A DNA stretch of 64,000 nt from Gammaproteobacteria bacterium (GTDB lineage: Bacteria; Pseudomonadota; Gammaproteobacteria; Tenderiales; Tenderiaceae). Within the stretch, counting starts at the first letter, position 1. Every line of letters begins with the position of its first letter. Below are positions 1 to 9,438 of this stretch, in pieces. The notes below the pieces were generated by a model. It was not told the DNA's origin, ran no database searches, and worked only from the letters and a program-made list of their open reading frames with translations. Location of the stretch: the NCBI GenBank assembly GCA_016200485.1, contig JACQEP010000006.1, positions 1 through 64,000 on the forward strand. Direction: 5' to 3'. The position numbers and the translations under genes were made by a program.

Positions 1-104
1 CTTTGAACCGTGCCATGTCGCGTCCACCTTTGTTTTATTTCGCAGTGAAATTATGGCAGATCGCGGGGGCGATTTATTGGGTGGTTTTGGGTTTTTCTAC
101 AGCC

Positions 105-1172
105 TCAACGGCTGGTTTCCTTTTCGTACCAACCTCGTGTCGAATTTACAATCCGCACCACCAACAATATTACGGGCACTTCGATCAACACTCCGACCAC
201 TGTTGCCAATGCCGCGCCGGAATTAAATCCAAATAAACTGATGGCCGCAGCGACAGCCAGCTCAAAAAAATTGGAAGCACCGATTAACGCTGAAGGACAA
301 GCGATATTGTGTTTCTCACCTACTTTACGATTGAGCCAATAAGCCAACCCCGAAGTAAAAAACACCTGAATCAGAATCGGCACCGCCAGTATTGCGATCA
401 CCCATGGCTGATTCAGAATGGCTTCGCCCTGAAACGCAAAGAGCAATATCAGCGTCACCAGCAAGGCACCGATCGACCATGGACCGATCTTTGCCAGCAT
501 GGCATCGAAAGCAGTCTGCCCTTTCTGTAGCAATGCCTTGCGCCAGAGTTGCGCCAGAATGACCGGGATCACGATGTAGAGCAGCACCGAGGTCAGCAGC
601 GTATCCCACGGCACGATGATCGAAGACATGCCGAGCAACAGTCCCACGATTGGTGCAAAAGCGAAGATCATGATCAGGTCATTAAGCGCCACCTGCGAGA
701 GCGTAAAATAGGGATCGCCATTGGAAAACCGACTCCAAACGAACACCATGGCCGTGCATGGCGCTGCCGCCAGCAAGATCAAACCAGCGATGTAGCTATC
801 AATTTGCTCGACTGGAAGATAAGGAGCGAACAGCTGGCGCACAAACAACCAACCCAGCAGGGCCATGGAAAATGGCTTTACGGCCCAATTGATGAACAGT
901 GTGATTCCGATCCCCCTCCAGTGCGCCGTCACCTGATGCAACGCGCCGAAGTCGATCTTGATCAACATTGGGATGATCATCACCCAGATCAGCAACCCCA
1001 CCGGAAGGTTGACCTGTGCCACCTCCATCCGGCCGATGCTTTGAAATAGAACGGGAAAAACTTGCCCGAGCGCAATTCCGCTTACAATACATAATGCCAC
1101 CCATAACGTCAGATAGCGTTCGAAAAAATTCATCGCCACAGGTTCAGCCAAGATATCGCTTTCTGTGCTCAC
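105..1172 (-). CDS. acr3: Acr3-type arsenite efflux permease
   Basis: This is an inner-membrane exporter that extrudes arsenite using the proton motive force. The 355-residue length and about ten hydrophobic segments fit the Acr3 (bile/arsenite/riboflavin transporter) family. The conserved cysteine of the fourth membrane segment is visible at Cys139 in AAAPCTAMVFVWS, and the conserved acidic NFFELAVA segment lies near the C terminus. The start overlaps the arsC stop by 4 bases, so it is the last gene of the minus-strand operon arsR-arsI-arsC-acr3. With arsC broken, the pump would still handle arsenite that enters directly or is released by ArsI. The name arsB is often used loosely for this gene, but the sequence is Acr3, not the ArsB antiporter. 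Confidence 0.93.
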   Translation of the reverse strand: MSTESDILAEPVAMNFFERYLTLWVALCIVSGIALGQVFPVLFQSIGRMEVAQVNLPVGLLIWVMIIPMLIKIDFGALHQVTAHWRGIGITLFINWAVKPFSMALLGWLFVRQLFAPYLPVEQIDSYIAGLILLAAAPCTAMVFVWSRFSNGDPYFTLSQVALNDLIMIFAFAPIVGLLLGMSSIIVPWDTLLTSVLLYIVIPVILAQLWRKALLQKGQTAFDAMLAKIGPWSIGALLVTLILLFAFQGEAILNQPWVIAILAVPILIQVFFTSGLAYWLNRKVGEKHNIACPSALIGASNFFELAVAAAISLFGFNSGAALATVVGVLIEVPVILLVVRIVNSTRGWYEKETSR

Positions 1173-1658
1173 ACTGATTTAATTTCATGAATACGGCGTG
1201 CAGCGGCGACAATTTCATCTCGCGCCATCGAATCCAGCGGCAATTCCAAAAAGGCGCGAATGCGCTGCTCCAATTGTTGATAGGCTATCTCAAACGCTGC
1301 ACGCCGAGCCTTCATTGGTTCGACATGTGCTGGGTCAGGAATAACCCAATGCGCCGTCGTTGGCTGCCCCGGAAATATCGGACAAGGTTCATTAGCCGCA
1401 TTGGCGCAAACCGTGAACAAAAAATCGATGCTCACTGCCCCCGGACCTGAAAACTCATCCCATGATTTACTGCGGGCATCAGCGACATGGATACCATGAT
1501 GCACCAGTGTCTCCAAAGCAACACTTACCCGCAGGTTGACTGCCCGCTGAGAAAGCGCGGATGCGCCCTGCGCCAAAATGATTGAATAGCGCCTCACCCA
1601 GGATGCTGCGCGCCGAATTGCCGGTGCACAGCACCAGAACGTTGTATGTTTTGCTCAT
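1169..1658 (-). pseudogene. arsC: Arsenate reductase ArsC (LMW-phosphatase type), frameshifted
   Basis: ArsC reduces arsenate to arsenite with a low-molecular-weight phosphatase fold. From ATG 1658 the frame reads [19 protein letters not shown], giving the CX5R catalytic loop CTGNSAR, and runs to SAGSQPAGK. Homology then continues in another frame with [12 protein letters not shown] through DFLFTVCANAANEPCP to the end. The break is at about 1520-1526. The 490-base span is not a multiple of three. Family members usually have about four residues between GK and ALETL where only four bases remain, so I infer a small deletion of about 8 bases rather than a single-base error. As read, the N-terminal catalytic loop and the C-terminal half are not joined, so reductase function is probably lost. 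Confidence 0.85.
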
Positions 1659-1667
1659 GAATATTTC

Positions 1668-2153
1668 CTAACAGCAGGACTTGGAAGGTGTCTTGCTTAT
1701 ACTCACGGGCACACAACAGGGAGAGGTAGTTTCCGTTTTTGCCTGAGGACCACAGCAATCCATTTGCTGGCTCGCTGCGCCGCCAAAGACTGGAATGCTA
1801 TCCAAGGTATGGAATGTTTCCCAAGCGATACCGGACGGATCAGCCGTCCAGTATTTGTCAGACTTCGCATAGCAACAGGCCGTACCCACTTCTTCAGCGA
1901 CACCTGTCTGTAGCTTCTGCAAGCGTGCGTTCATTTCCGCAAGTTCGTCCGCCGACTCTACCTGAATACCCAGATGATCCAGACCAACCTCAGCACCGCG
2001 CTGCGAGATGGCAAAATTGACCCGTGGATCATCCAGCATCCATTTTGCATAATCAGGTTTGGCCACAGTCGGCTCGACTGCGAACATCGTTGAATAAAAA
2101 CGGATACCCTCCGCCAGATTGTCTACCGCAACATGCACATGAAAACGTTTCAT
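1668..2153 (-). CDS. arsI: ArsI/CadI-family C-As lyase (VOC metalloenzyme)
   Basis: This is a vicinal-oxygen-chelate protein related to ArsI, the Fe(II) dioxygenase that cleaves the carbon-arsenic bond of trivalent organoarsenicals, and to CadI. The metal-ligand pattern of ArsI is present: His5 in FHVHV, His60 in LDHLG and Glu112 in AWETF. The arsenic-binding vicinal pair Cys93-Cys94 sits in TACCYAKSDKYW. The C-terminal 30 residues are cysteine-rich (DCCG, PCCV, SCC), typical of the subgroup. The ATG overlaps the arsR stop by 4 bases, giving translational coupling. The operon context argues for ArsI over CadI, but substrate cannot be settled from sequence. Confidence 0.88.
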   Translation of the reverse strand: MKRFHVHVAVDNLAEGIRFYSTMFAVEPTVAKPDYAKWMLDDPRVNFAISQRGAEVGLDHLGIQVESADELAEMNARLQKLQTGVAEEVGTACCYAKSDKYWTADPSGIAWETFHTLDSIPVFGGAASQQMDCCGPQAKTETTSPCCVPVSISKTPSKSCC

Positions 2154-2488
2154 TTTGACCTCACTTTAGCCTTCTTATCCGGCACACAGACCGGCGCACA
2201 ACTATTACCGCCACAACAATTCTCAGCCATGAACGAGAGCAACTCATTCATGGTGGAAAAGTTGGCGTTGTAAATAACGAATCGCCCTTCCTGCCGAGAC
2301 TCCACCATATTGGCGTGCGCCAATTCCTTGAGATGAAAAGACAGTGACGATGGCGGGATACCGGTATGCTCGCTGATCGCACCCGCAGCCAACCCCTCCG
2401 GTCCGGCCTGTACCAAGGCACGAAAGACCGCCAGCCGGGATTCCTGGGCCAGTGCTGATAAGGCAGAAAGTGCTGTTTTTGTTTCCAC
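2150..2488 (-). CDS. arsR: ArsR/SmtB-family arsenic repressor
   Basis: This winged-helix repressor of the ars operon is 112 residues long. The recognition helix lies in PPSSLSFHLKEL, followed by the wing QEGRFVIYNAN. There is no CVC motif in the DNA-binding helix. Instead Cys91, Cys92 and Cys97 (ENCCGGNSC) lie at the C-terminal end, the arrangement described for Acidithiobacillus-type ArsR, so As(III) is probably bound there. The start is GTG at 2488, because the conserved LAQESRLAVFRAL segment begins only a few residues later and no other start is available. No Shine-Dalgarno sequence precedes it. The predicted promoter would place the transcript start at or next to the GTG, so the mRNA may be leaderless. 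Confidence 0.9.
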   Translation of the reverse strand: METKTALSALSALAQESRLAVFRALVQAGPEGLAAGAISEHTGIPPSSLSFHLKELAHANMVESRQEGRFVIYNANFSTMNELLSFMAENCCGGNSCAPVCVPDKKAKVRSK

Positions 2489-2494
2489 ACTTCA

Positions 2495-2523
2495 ATTATT
2501 GTCGAAACATGGAAACAAGTCAA
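2495..2523 (-). promoter_or_regulatory. Predicted ars operon promoter and operator
   Basis: On the minus strand TTGACT (2523-2518) and AATAAT (2500-2495) are separated by 17 bases, a good sigma-70 arrangement. The spacer carries the repeated pattern TTGTTTCCATGTTTC, a plausible ArsR operator. The expected transcript start, about 7 bases after the -10, falls on the arsR GTG at 2488. Confidence 0.6.
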
Positions 2524-2584
2524 GCCCCTACCCTTGCCCCATCCAGTGATACACTAGCGCGGCATTCATTGAATGGAGTCAACC

Positions 2585-3442
2585 ATGACCAGATTTATCA
2601 AGTTGTTTGTTATCGCTCTAATCAGTAGCACGTTGTTTATCGGCCAGGCCGAGGCCAAGCGCTTTGGCGGCGGCAAGAGTTTTGGTTACCAACGCAACAA
2701 CGTGAGCCAGCAGGCTGCCCCTAAGGCCCCGCCGACGCAAGCTCCCGCCTCTGCCCCGGCCAAGAGTGGTAATCGCTGGTTAGGGCCCTTGATGGGATTG
2801 GCCGCAGGCGGCTTGCTCGCCTCGCTGTTTATGGGACACGGCTTCGATGGCATCAAGCCCTTCGACATCATGCTGATGCTCGGCATTGCGGCACTCATTT
2901 TCTTTGTGATTCGCGCCATGCGTCGACCTACCCCGGCCAGGGGCCAGGTTCAATACGCTGGACACAGCGACGGTGGCCCCGCCCCGGTCATAGATGCCTC
3001 GCAGGAACGTAGTGGCATGTCTTCTTCCGGCGGTGGTGGCACCAGCACCCGCCCATCATGGTTTGACGAAGATAACTTTGTCCGTTTGGCGAAGAGCCAC
3101 TTTATCCGGTTGCAAGCCGCCAATGATGCCAGGGATCTGCATGACATCCGCGAATACACCACGCCGGAAATATTCGCCGAGATCAGTCTCCAAATGCAGG
3201 AGCTTGGCGATACCGTACAACACACTGAAGTGATCTCCGTCGATGCCAAGGTATTAGACGTTTACAACGAAGGTGACCTGACCATCGCCAGCGTCCGCTA
3301 TACGGGTCAAATCCGCGAACAGGCGAATGGCCCTATCGAAACCTTCGATGAGATCTGGCATGTACAACGCTCGCACGCCCAGACCAATGCCAATTGGCAT
3401 ATTGCCGGGATTCAGCAAACCCCGTTAGCAATGGCTATGTAA
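2585..3442 (+). CDS. Tim44-like domain membrane protein
   Basis: This protein has an N-terminal signal sequence ending in QAEAKRFGGGKSFG, a proline/alanine-rich linker, two hydrophobic segments (LMGLAAGGLLASLFMG and FDIMLMLGIAALIFFV) and a C-terminal Tim44-like domain (about residues 160-285, starting FDEDNFVRLAKSHFIRLQ). The domain is related to mitochondrial Tim44 and to the MucB/RseB-like fold region. Such proteins are widespread in proteobacteria and their role is not established. I chose ATG 2585 over 2573 because GGAG at 2575-2578 is correctly spaced for it. It is transcribed divergently from the ars operon. Confidence 0.82.
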   Translation: MTRFIKLFVIALISSTLFIGQAEAKRFGGGKSFGYQRNNVSQQAAPKAPPTQAPASAPAKSGNRWLGPLMGLAAGGLLASLFMGHGFDGIKPFDIMLMLGIAALIFFVIRAMRRPTPARGQVQYAGHSDGGPAPVIDASQERSGMSSSGGGGTSTRPSWFDEDNFVRLAKSHFIRLQAANDARDLHDIREYTTPEIFAEISLQMQELGDTVQHTEVISVDAKVLDVYNEGDLTIASVRYTGQIREQANGPIETFDEIWHVQRSHAQTNANWHIAGIQQTPLAMAM

Positions 3443-3484
3443 CACGGGTACCGGTGCAGCGTGCCAAGCAGCGCGCTGCACCGA

Positions 3485-3970
3485 TTACTGGCGTAACTTC
3501 CATGTCGGCCGAGATATCTCATCGATCAGGCCATACCCCACTAACCACAACCGCGCATCATCCGCATCCTGCTCAAACCAGGCACGCGCCGAGCCTAAAC
3601 GATAACTGTAACCCCAGGCATCCATATCGGCAAACATCCGATCTTGACCACACTCGGGAATCAAGTCAGACAGCAATGTTTGCAAATAATTAACGCCGTT
3701 TTCTTCATCGTAACCACCGCCGGCATCAGTATGCAGCCCGGAACGACGCTGCTGATCCATGCACACATAGTGACAAGCTTCATGGAGCGCCGAGTGCAGC
3801 GGCGTATCACTACGTATTAATAATTCGTTGGCGATCACCCCAGCCTCACTGTCGCCCCAGTAGCTTCCGGGAATTGCCGCCCCATCCGCCACCCACCGCA
3901 CTTTCATTCCATATCGCCCCAGTAAACTTGATAATCCCTCTGTCGCAATATCACGGATCATCAGCGCCAT
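3485..3970 (-). CDS. Uncharacterised protein with HEXXH zinc-protease motif
   Basis: I do not recognise a named family. The 161-residue protein has no signal peptide or membrane segment. Its key feature is LHSALHEACHYVCMD, an HEACH sequence matching the HEXXH zinc-binding signature of gluzincin-like metallopeptidases, with further acidic residues downstream (DEENGVNYLQTLL) that could supply the third ligand. A Shine-Dalgarno AGGAG precedes ATG 3970. It converges on the Tim44-like gene and is not obviously in an operon. A cytoplasmic peptidase is an inference from the motif only. Confidence 0.6.
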   Translation of the reverse strand: MALMIRDIATEGLSSLLGRYGMKVRWVADGAAIPGSYWGDSEAGVIANELLIRSDTPLHSALHEACHYVCMDQQRRSGLHTDAGGGYDEENGVNYLQTLLSDLIPECGQDRMFADMDAWGYSYRLGSARAWFEQDADDARLWLVGYGLIDEISRPTWKLRQ

Positions 3971-4011
3971 GTCGACCTATCTCCTTTCTCGTCACCCATA
4001 ACCATATAATA

Positions 4012-4025
4012 TCCAATATATTGGA
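4012..4025. promoter_or_regulatory. 14-base perfect palindrome in the 3970-4221 divergent gap
   Basis: TCCAATATATTGGA is a perfect palindrome in the gap between the divergent genes starting at 3970 (minus) and 4221 (plus). A related half, ATATCCAATATA, occurs near 9972. It could be a dimeric-regulator operator, but no regulator is adjacent. Confidence 0.3.
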
Positions 4026-4220
4026 CTCTTCTCCAGTTTCATGCCCCCCGGCCAGCCCTAACCTAACCTGCAGGATCACTCGTTGTCCGCACCCAGCTCC
4101 CATCTATTTTTAATGGAAAAGCCTGGCCTCCATATTTTTTGCGAAGATTACGATCTTGATCTCTAGTACATCACAAAAAATGCCGATAAAGAGATGAGAT
4201 TTTTATTTTGAAATAGGCAT

Positions 4221-4862
4221 ATGAAATATCCCCTCTCGAATAGCCATCCAAAACATCGATTATGGGTAGCCTATGGGTTATTTGTGTTGTGGCTGATCTT
4301 CACTCTATGGGGATTTTGGTGGTTTGAATTTCGGTTACTCCAGCCATTTACTGACCAACCCCAAGCCAAAATGCACCTGCACCAAAAAATCAATGCGCAA
4401 CAAGCCTGGAAAAGCTATGTCACTACACAAGCTGCCCCTGCCCAAGTGACGGTTTTATATTTTTGGGATACCGATTGTTCTTGCAGTAAGTTCACTGATG
4501 TCCATGTGCGCCAATTGATGGACACCTATAAATCTCGTGACGTGCGCTTTGTCGTTATCCCTCGCCCAGGAGGGCATACCCCAGATACCGGGTATCGATA
4601 TGCGTCAAACAAGCGATTTGGCGAAGCGATAATCGCCCAACTGGATAGTGCCGCCTTCCCTGTCAAGACTCCCGCTGCCGCCGTATTGGACAGTAAGGGC
4701 ACGATGGCATATTTCGGGCCATACAGTGACTCACCGAATTGCGGCGCCAATAAAAATGGCCCGGTAGAGACCGCCATTAATAACTTACTTGCTGGTGAGA
4801 AATTCACTAGCACTCAGGTTAAAGAATTTGGTTGTTATTGTAATAGCTTAACGAGGAGTTAA
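4221..4862 (+). CDS. Membrane-anchored thioredoxin-like protein (DUF6436 type)
   Basis: This 213-residue protein has one N-terminal membrane anchor (about residues 14-37, rich in W and F) followed by a thioredoxin-like domain in the periplasm. The sheet-forming [16 protein letters not shown] carries a CXC pair (Cys86, Cys88) where thioredoxins have CXXC. Later segments resemble a thioredoxin fold ([19 protein letters not shown]), and a second pair, CYC, ends the protein. I recall this architecture as DUF6436. The stop is 2 bases before the chemoreceptor start, so the two genes are probably co-transcribed. A redox or sensing link to the receptor is inference. Confidence 0.68.
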   Translation: MKYPLSNSHPKHRLWVAYGLFVLWLIFTLWGFWWFEFRLLQPFTDQPQAKMHLHQKINAQQAWKSYVTTQAAPAQVTVLYFWDTDCSCSKFTDVHVRQLMDTYKSRDVRFVVIPRPGGHTPDTGYRYASNKRFGEAIIAQLDSAAFPVKTPAAAVLDSKGTMAYFGPYSDSPNCGANKNGPVETAINNLLAGEKFTSTQVKEFGCYCNSLTRS

Positions 4863-4864
4863 AG

Positions 4865-6391
4865 ATGTCGAATTTTAGCGGAACAAATAGGCCCCATGAG
4901 ACCGCAAATGGTCTTCTAAAGATGTATCAAAAGGGAGATAAGATCATGATAGGGGTACTATGCGCCTACATGATCATGTCATTAGGCCTCGCCAGCTGGT
5001 ATGACACCTGGACCGTTTCGCTGTTAATCGGCCTCCCGGCAGTAACCGTGCCATTTGTGCTCAGCTACCTCGCCCCCGGCGCACGCGTGACCCGCATTGC
5101 GGCAGGCATTGGCTTCATGGTGATGTCGGCACTGACAATTCATCAAGCGCACGGAATGGTCGAACTCCATTTCGGCATTTTCGCACTACTCGCCTTCTTG
5201 TTGTATTACCGCGACTGGTTACCCATCGTCATTGCAGCTGCAGTGATTGCGGTACATCATATCGCGTTCAATTTCTTTCAGGAATGGAACTATGGTGTCT
5301 TTATCTTCGAAAACAGGACTGGAATTCACATCGTCCTGATACACGCTGCTTACGTCGTATTTGAAGTCGCGGTTCTGGTATATATGGCGATACAACTCCA
5401 TCGCGAGGCCATTCAGACGGAAGAAGTTCAAGAGTTCGCCCAACACATGAGTGTCTCGACAGAAGAGATTGACCTTACCTTCCGACAGGCACATGTCAGA
5501 AGCAACATCGGACACGGCCTTAACCACTTCATGGAGGCAGTTCACAATGCGATCAATAAAACCAGAGCGGCTGCCGCTCAATTATCCAGCACGTCCGTTG
5601 GTCTGACCAATATTACCAATGAGGCCAACCAAGGCGCACAAATACAACGGAGTGAAACCGACCAAGTAGCAACTGCCATGAACGAAATGACGGCGACCGT
5701 GCAGGAAGTGGCTCGTAGCGCCGATGAAGCGGCAAAGGCTGCGGTTAACGCTGATGATGTAGCAGAGAATGGGCACAAAATAGTTATTCAAACCGTTGAG
5801 GCGATCACTCGTCTGGCGCATAAAGTAGAAAATGCCGGCAGTGTAATTCAAACACTGGAATCAGAAACCGACAAGATCGGATCTGTCCTTGATGTCATCA
5901 AGAGCATTGCCGAACAAACCAATTTGTTGGCCCTGAATGCCGCTATAGAAGCCGCACGTGCCGGTGAGCAAGGGCGTGGTTTCGCCGTCGTCGCAGATGA
6001 AGTTAGAACCTTGGCCAGCCGCACCCAACAGTCCACGGCCGAGATTCAAGAAATGATTCAGCGACTGCAACAGGGCGCCAAAAATGCAGTGCAAGTGATG
6101 AATGATGGTCGAGGCGAGGCAAAAGCCAGTGTCGATCATGCTGCCAAGGCGGGTGAGGCCCTGACGTCTATCGTCAGTGCAATCGGCATCATCCGCGACA
6201 TGAATACACAAATTGCGAGCGCTGCCGAAGAGCAGGGGGCCGTGGCCGAAGAAATAAATCGCAACATTCTCACCATCAATCAATCGGCCGAGAATAGCGC
6301 GACCGCAATGGACAGAGCCGCCGAAACGAGTGGCCATTTGAACCAGCTCGCTGGACAACTGGAAAAACTCGTCGGGCAATTTAAAGTGTGA
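4865..6391 (+). CDS. Methyl-accepting chemotaxis protein with polytopic membrane domain
   Basis: This 508-residue receptor senses a stimulus and signals through CheA/CheW. The N-terminal third (about residues 28-180) contains about six hydrophobic segments with only short loops, so sensing is likely within the membrane rather than by a periplasmic domain. No clear HAMP is seen. The rest is a long coiled-coil signalling domain whose hairpin tip is the hallmark [20 protein letters not shown]. Alanine-rich helices with glutamate/glutamine pairs provide likely methylation sites ([20 protein letters not shown]). GAGGAG precedes the ATG. The neighbouring kinase is not a CheA. Confidence 0.93.
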   Translation: MSNFSGTNRPHETANGLLKMYQKGDKIMIGVLCAYMIMSLGLASWYDTWTVSLLIGLPAVTVPFVLSYLAPGARVTRIAAGIGFMVMSALTIHQAHGMVELHFGIFALLAFLLYYRDWLPIVIAAAVIAVHHIAFNFFQEWNYGVFIFENRTGIHIVLIHAAYVVFEVAVLVYMAIQLHREAIQTEEVQEFAQHMSVSTEEIDLTFRQAHVRSNIGHGLNHFMEAVHNAINKTRAAAAQLSSTSVGLTNITNEANQGAQIQRSETDQVATAMNEMTATVQEVARSADEAAKAAVNADDVAENGHKIVIQTVEAITRLAHKVENAGSVIQTLESETDKIGSVLDVIKSIAEQTNLLALNAAIEAARAGEQGRGFAVVADEVRTLASRTQQSTAEIQEMIQRLQQGAKNAVQVMNDGRGEAKASVDHAAKAGEALTSIVSAIGIIRDMNTQIASAAEEQGAVAEEINRNILTINQSAENSATAMDRAAETSGHLNQLAGQLEKLVGQFKV

Positions 6392-6502
6392 TCAAATATG
6401 GACTTGTTCTGATGATCCCCAGACAAATTAACTTTTCGGAAACCCATTTCCCTGAATTATTTATGCGCTTCCTTTTTTCATAGTTTAACTGCTGAAATTC
6501 GC

Positions 6503-9427
6503 ATGCAAACACACGCAAATATGCCTACTGCAGCCCACGAATCGGATGCACTTCGCGCCGAGAAAATTCAATCGCTTTATGCCAGTTTTCCTATATCGTT
6601 AGCCGCGAACATGATAATTGCACTGATTCTTGTTGGGGTGCAGTGGGGCACCATTGCGACGACGGCCATCCTCGGCTGGCTGGCACTCCTGATCTTCGTG
6701 CTGACCGCACGCACCTTGCTGTTTGTCGCATATCGCCGCATCCAGGGTGACGCCGATAACAACTGGTTACCGAGCTTCCGCGCAGGTATCGCGGCGACTG
6801 GCGTAGTATGGGGGCTGGCGAGCTTCCTGCTGTATCCCGTCAATGATGTCCCTCATCAGACCTTCCTGGCCTTCGCGCTTGCGGGGATGACGGCGGGCGC
6901 CATCACCACTCTGTCGATCGATCTGGTCTCGGTCCTGGCATTCACACTCCCCGCGCTCACCGCCTTGATCCTGCGCCTGTTCGCTGAGGGCGAGGAGATC
7001 CCGATCGCAATGGGCACGATGACAACGCTGTTTTTGTTGCTAACCATCTTGATCGCCCAACGCACCCATCGCCACCTGCGCGAGAGTGTGACTCTGCGCT
7101 TCATTGGGAACTCACGTGAACAGCTACTACGCGAAAGCGAGGAACGTCTGAACCAGGCGCAGCGGGTCGCCCGCTTGGGCAGTTTTGAATGGAACCCGAT
7201 TTCAGGGGAATTAACGTGGTCAGACGAGCATTTTCGACTGTGGGGCCTCGAACCGCACAGTGTAACGCCTAACTATGAAATCTTCCGCCAGCGGATACAC
7301 CCTGACGATGTGATGCGCCTGGAGGAGACCGTTCGCAGCGCGCTGGACGGAGGGCGAATCTATGACTGTGTGCATCGGATAGTGTGGCCCGATGGGAGCA
7401 TGTACCACATTCATGGCCGTGGCGAAGTCGTGTTCAATACCGCTGGGCAGGCCATTCGTATGCATGGCACTGTCCTGGATATCACTGAGCAAAAGCTGGC
7501 AGATGACAAACGACAGGAAACTCTGGACCGTCTGCATAAAATTGCCAGCCGGGTACCCGGCGTTGTCTATGAGTTCAGACGGCGTCCCGATGGCAGCTCC
7601 TGTATTCCCTTCGCCAGTGACGCCATCCGCGATATCTTCCGGATCAACCCGGAAGATGTTCGCGAAGATTCAGCCAAAGCATTTGCCGTAATCCATCCAG
7701 ATGACTTAGATGACATCATGGTCTCTATCCAGGTCTCGGCACAACGCCTGGCCCCATGGCGGCGTGAATTCCGAATAAAGTTTGACGATGGCACAGTGCG
7801 CTGGTTATTCGGCAACGCACTACCACAACAAGAACCGGACGGCTCTGTGCTCTGGCATGGCTTTATTACAGACATCACTGAGCACAAACAAACTGATGAG
7901 GCCCTGCATCGAACCACCCAACTTCTGGATTCCATTGTCGATCACATCCCGGCAATGGTGTTTCTCAAGCGCGCGGACGATCTGCGTTTCGAACTGTTCA
8001 ATCGTGCCGGGGAGATGCTACTGGGTTATTCCCGTAATGATTTGATCGGCAAAAACGACTACGACTTCTTCCCCAAAGATCAGGCCGATGCCTTCACTGC
8101 CGAAGACCGTAGAGTTCTGGCGTCAACCGAAGTCACCGAGATTCTGCAAGAACCGATCAAAACCGCTAGCGGCGAAACACGCTATCTTTACACTAAAAAA
8201 GTTGCACTGCGCGATAAGACTGGAGCGACCACACATCTGCTCGGCATTTCACTTGATATTACCGACCGCAAACAAGCAGAAGAGGCACTACAGGAGAGTG
8301 TCAAGCACACCCAGGCAATTCTCGACAATGCAGTGGACGGTATTATCACTATTGATATAGAGGGGATCATTAAATCGTTTAATCGTGCCGCTGAAAGAAT
8401 ATTTGGCTATGTTGCGGCGGAAGTCATCGGCAAAAACATCAATATGCTGATGCCAGAACCCTACCACAGTCGACATGATGGTTATCTCGAGAATTATTAC
8501 ACCAGCGGCATGGCGCCTATTATCTGTTTTAGTCGTGAGGTACGGGGGCTGCGTAAAGATGGCAGCACCTTCCCGATGGATCTTGCGGTCTCAGACGTCA
8601 ACCATCACGACAAACACCTGTTCATTGGTCTCATTCGAGATATCACAGACCGTAAGAAAACTGAAGTCGAGCACCTCCGGCTCCAGCAACAAGTTGCCCA
8701 GTCGCAGAAAATGGAGGCTATTGGTCAACTGACCGGTGGCGTGGCACACGATTTCAACAACATGTTGTCGGGCATTCTTGGTTATACCGAATTGGCGCAG
8801 GAGACCGCACGTGAACTCGGTGATAAAACTCTATACGGCTATCTCGATGAAGTCATCCATGCCGGTAAGCGGGCTCGTGATTTGGTGATCAAGATGCTGG
8901 CCTTTGGTCGCAGTCGTGCTACTACCACACCACAGCCCATCCTATTGTCTTCTGTCATCCCGGAGATGTTGACACTGCTACGTCCCCTAATACCCTCCAG
9001 CGTCACAATAAGGACCGAGCTGGATGCCTCAGTGCCCCCCGTGTCACTTGATAGCATCGAACTGCAACAGATCCTCATGAACCTCTGCATCAATGGTCGC
9101 GATGCCATGGATGGCATGGGCACACTGGTCATTACAGTGCGCAAGGTGTCGCTGCGAGATGCGACATGTACTTCTTGCCACATCAAATTTTCTGGCGACT
9201 GCGTTGAACTCCTTGTGAGCGACACCGGATACGGCATGAATCATGCCACCTTGCAGCGGGTATTCGAACCATTTTTCACCACCAAAGAAGTCGGCAAGGG
9301 TTCCGGCATGGGCATGGCCGTGGTGCATGGCATCGTGCATGATCGATCAGGTCACATATTGGTAGAGAGTCAGCTGAACAAAGGCAGTTGCTTCCGGCTG
9401 TTATTTACTCCACACATACCAGAATAG
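6503..9427 (+). CDS. Membrane multi-PAS sensor histidine kinase
   Basis: This 974-residue sensor kinase begins with a membrane domain of about six segments (residues 30-190), followed by four PAS/PAC units at roughly 215-330, 340-460, 465-590 and 600-715. The PAC ends are marked by GTVLDITEQKLA, GFITDITEHKQT, GISLDITDRKQA and GLIRDITDRKKT. The HisKA region carries GGVAHDFNNMLSGILGY with the phospho-accepting His749. The HATPase domain shows the N box (LMNLCINGRDAM), G1 (DTGYGM), F (PFFTTKEVG) and G2 (GSGMGMAVVHGIV). It has no receiver domain of its own. The gene at 9439 encodes a separate receiver 11 bases downstream and is its likely partner. The PAS tandem suggests redox or small-molecule sensing, but no cofactor can be assigned. 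Confidence 0.92.
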   Translation: MQTHANMPTAAHESDALRAEKIQSLYASFPISLAANMIIALILVGVQWGTIATTAILGWLALLIFVLTARTLLFVAYRRIQGDADNNWLPSFRAGIAATGVVWGLASFLLYPVNDVPHQTFLAFALAGMTAGAITTLSIDLVSVLAFTLPALTALILRLFAEGEEIPIAMGTMTTLFLLLTILIAQRTHRHLRESVTLRFIGNSREQLLRESEERLNQAQRVARLGSFEWNPISGELTWSDEHFRLWGLEPHSVTPNYEIFRQRIHPDDVMRLEETVRSALDGGRIYDCVHRIVWPDGSMYHIHGRGEVVFNTAGQAIRMHGTVLDITEQKLADDKRQETLDRLHKIASRVPGVVYEFRRRPDGSSCIPFASDAIRDIFRINPEDVREDSAKAFAVIHPDDLDDIMVSIQVSAQRLAPWRREFRIKFDDGTVRWLFGNALPQQEPDGSVLWHGFITDITEHKQTDEALHRTTQLLDSIVDHIPAMVFLKRADDLRFELFNRAGEMLLGYSRNDLIGKNDYDFFPKDQADAFTAEDRRVLASTEVTEILQEPIKTASGETRYLYTKKVALRDKTGATTHLLGISLDITDRKQAEEALQESVKHTQAILDNAVDGIITIDIEGIIKSFNRAAERIFGYVAAEVIGKNINMLMPEPYHSRHDGYLENYYTSGMAPIICFSREVRGLRKDGSTFPMDLAVSDVNHHDKHLFIGLIRDITDRKKTEVEHLRLQQQVAQSQKMEAIGQLTGGVAHDFNNMLSGILGYTELAQETARELGDKTLYGYLDEVIHAGKRARDLVIKMLAFGRSRATTTPQPILLSSVIPEMLTLLRPLIPSSVTIRTELDASVPPVSLDSIELQQILMNLCINGRDAMDGMGTLVITVRKVSLRDATCTSCHIKFSGDCVELLVSDTGYGMNHATLQRVFEPFFTTKEVGKGSGMGMAVVHGIVHDRSGHILVESQLNKGSCFRLLFTPHIPE

Positions 9428-9438
9428 AGGAGATCACA

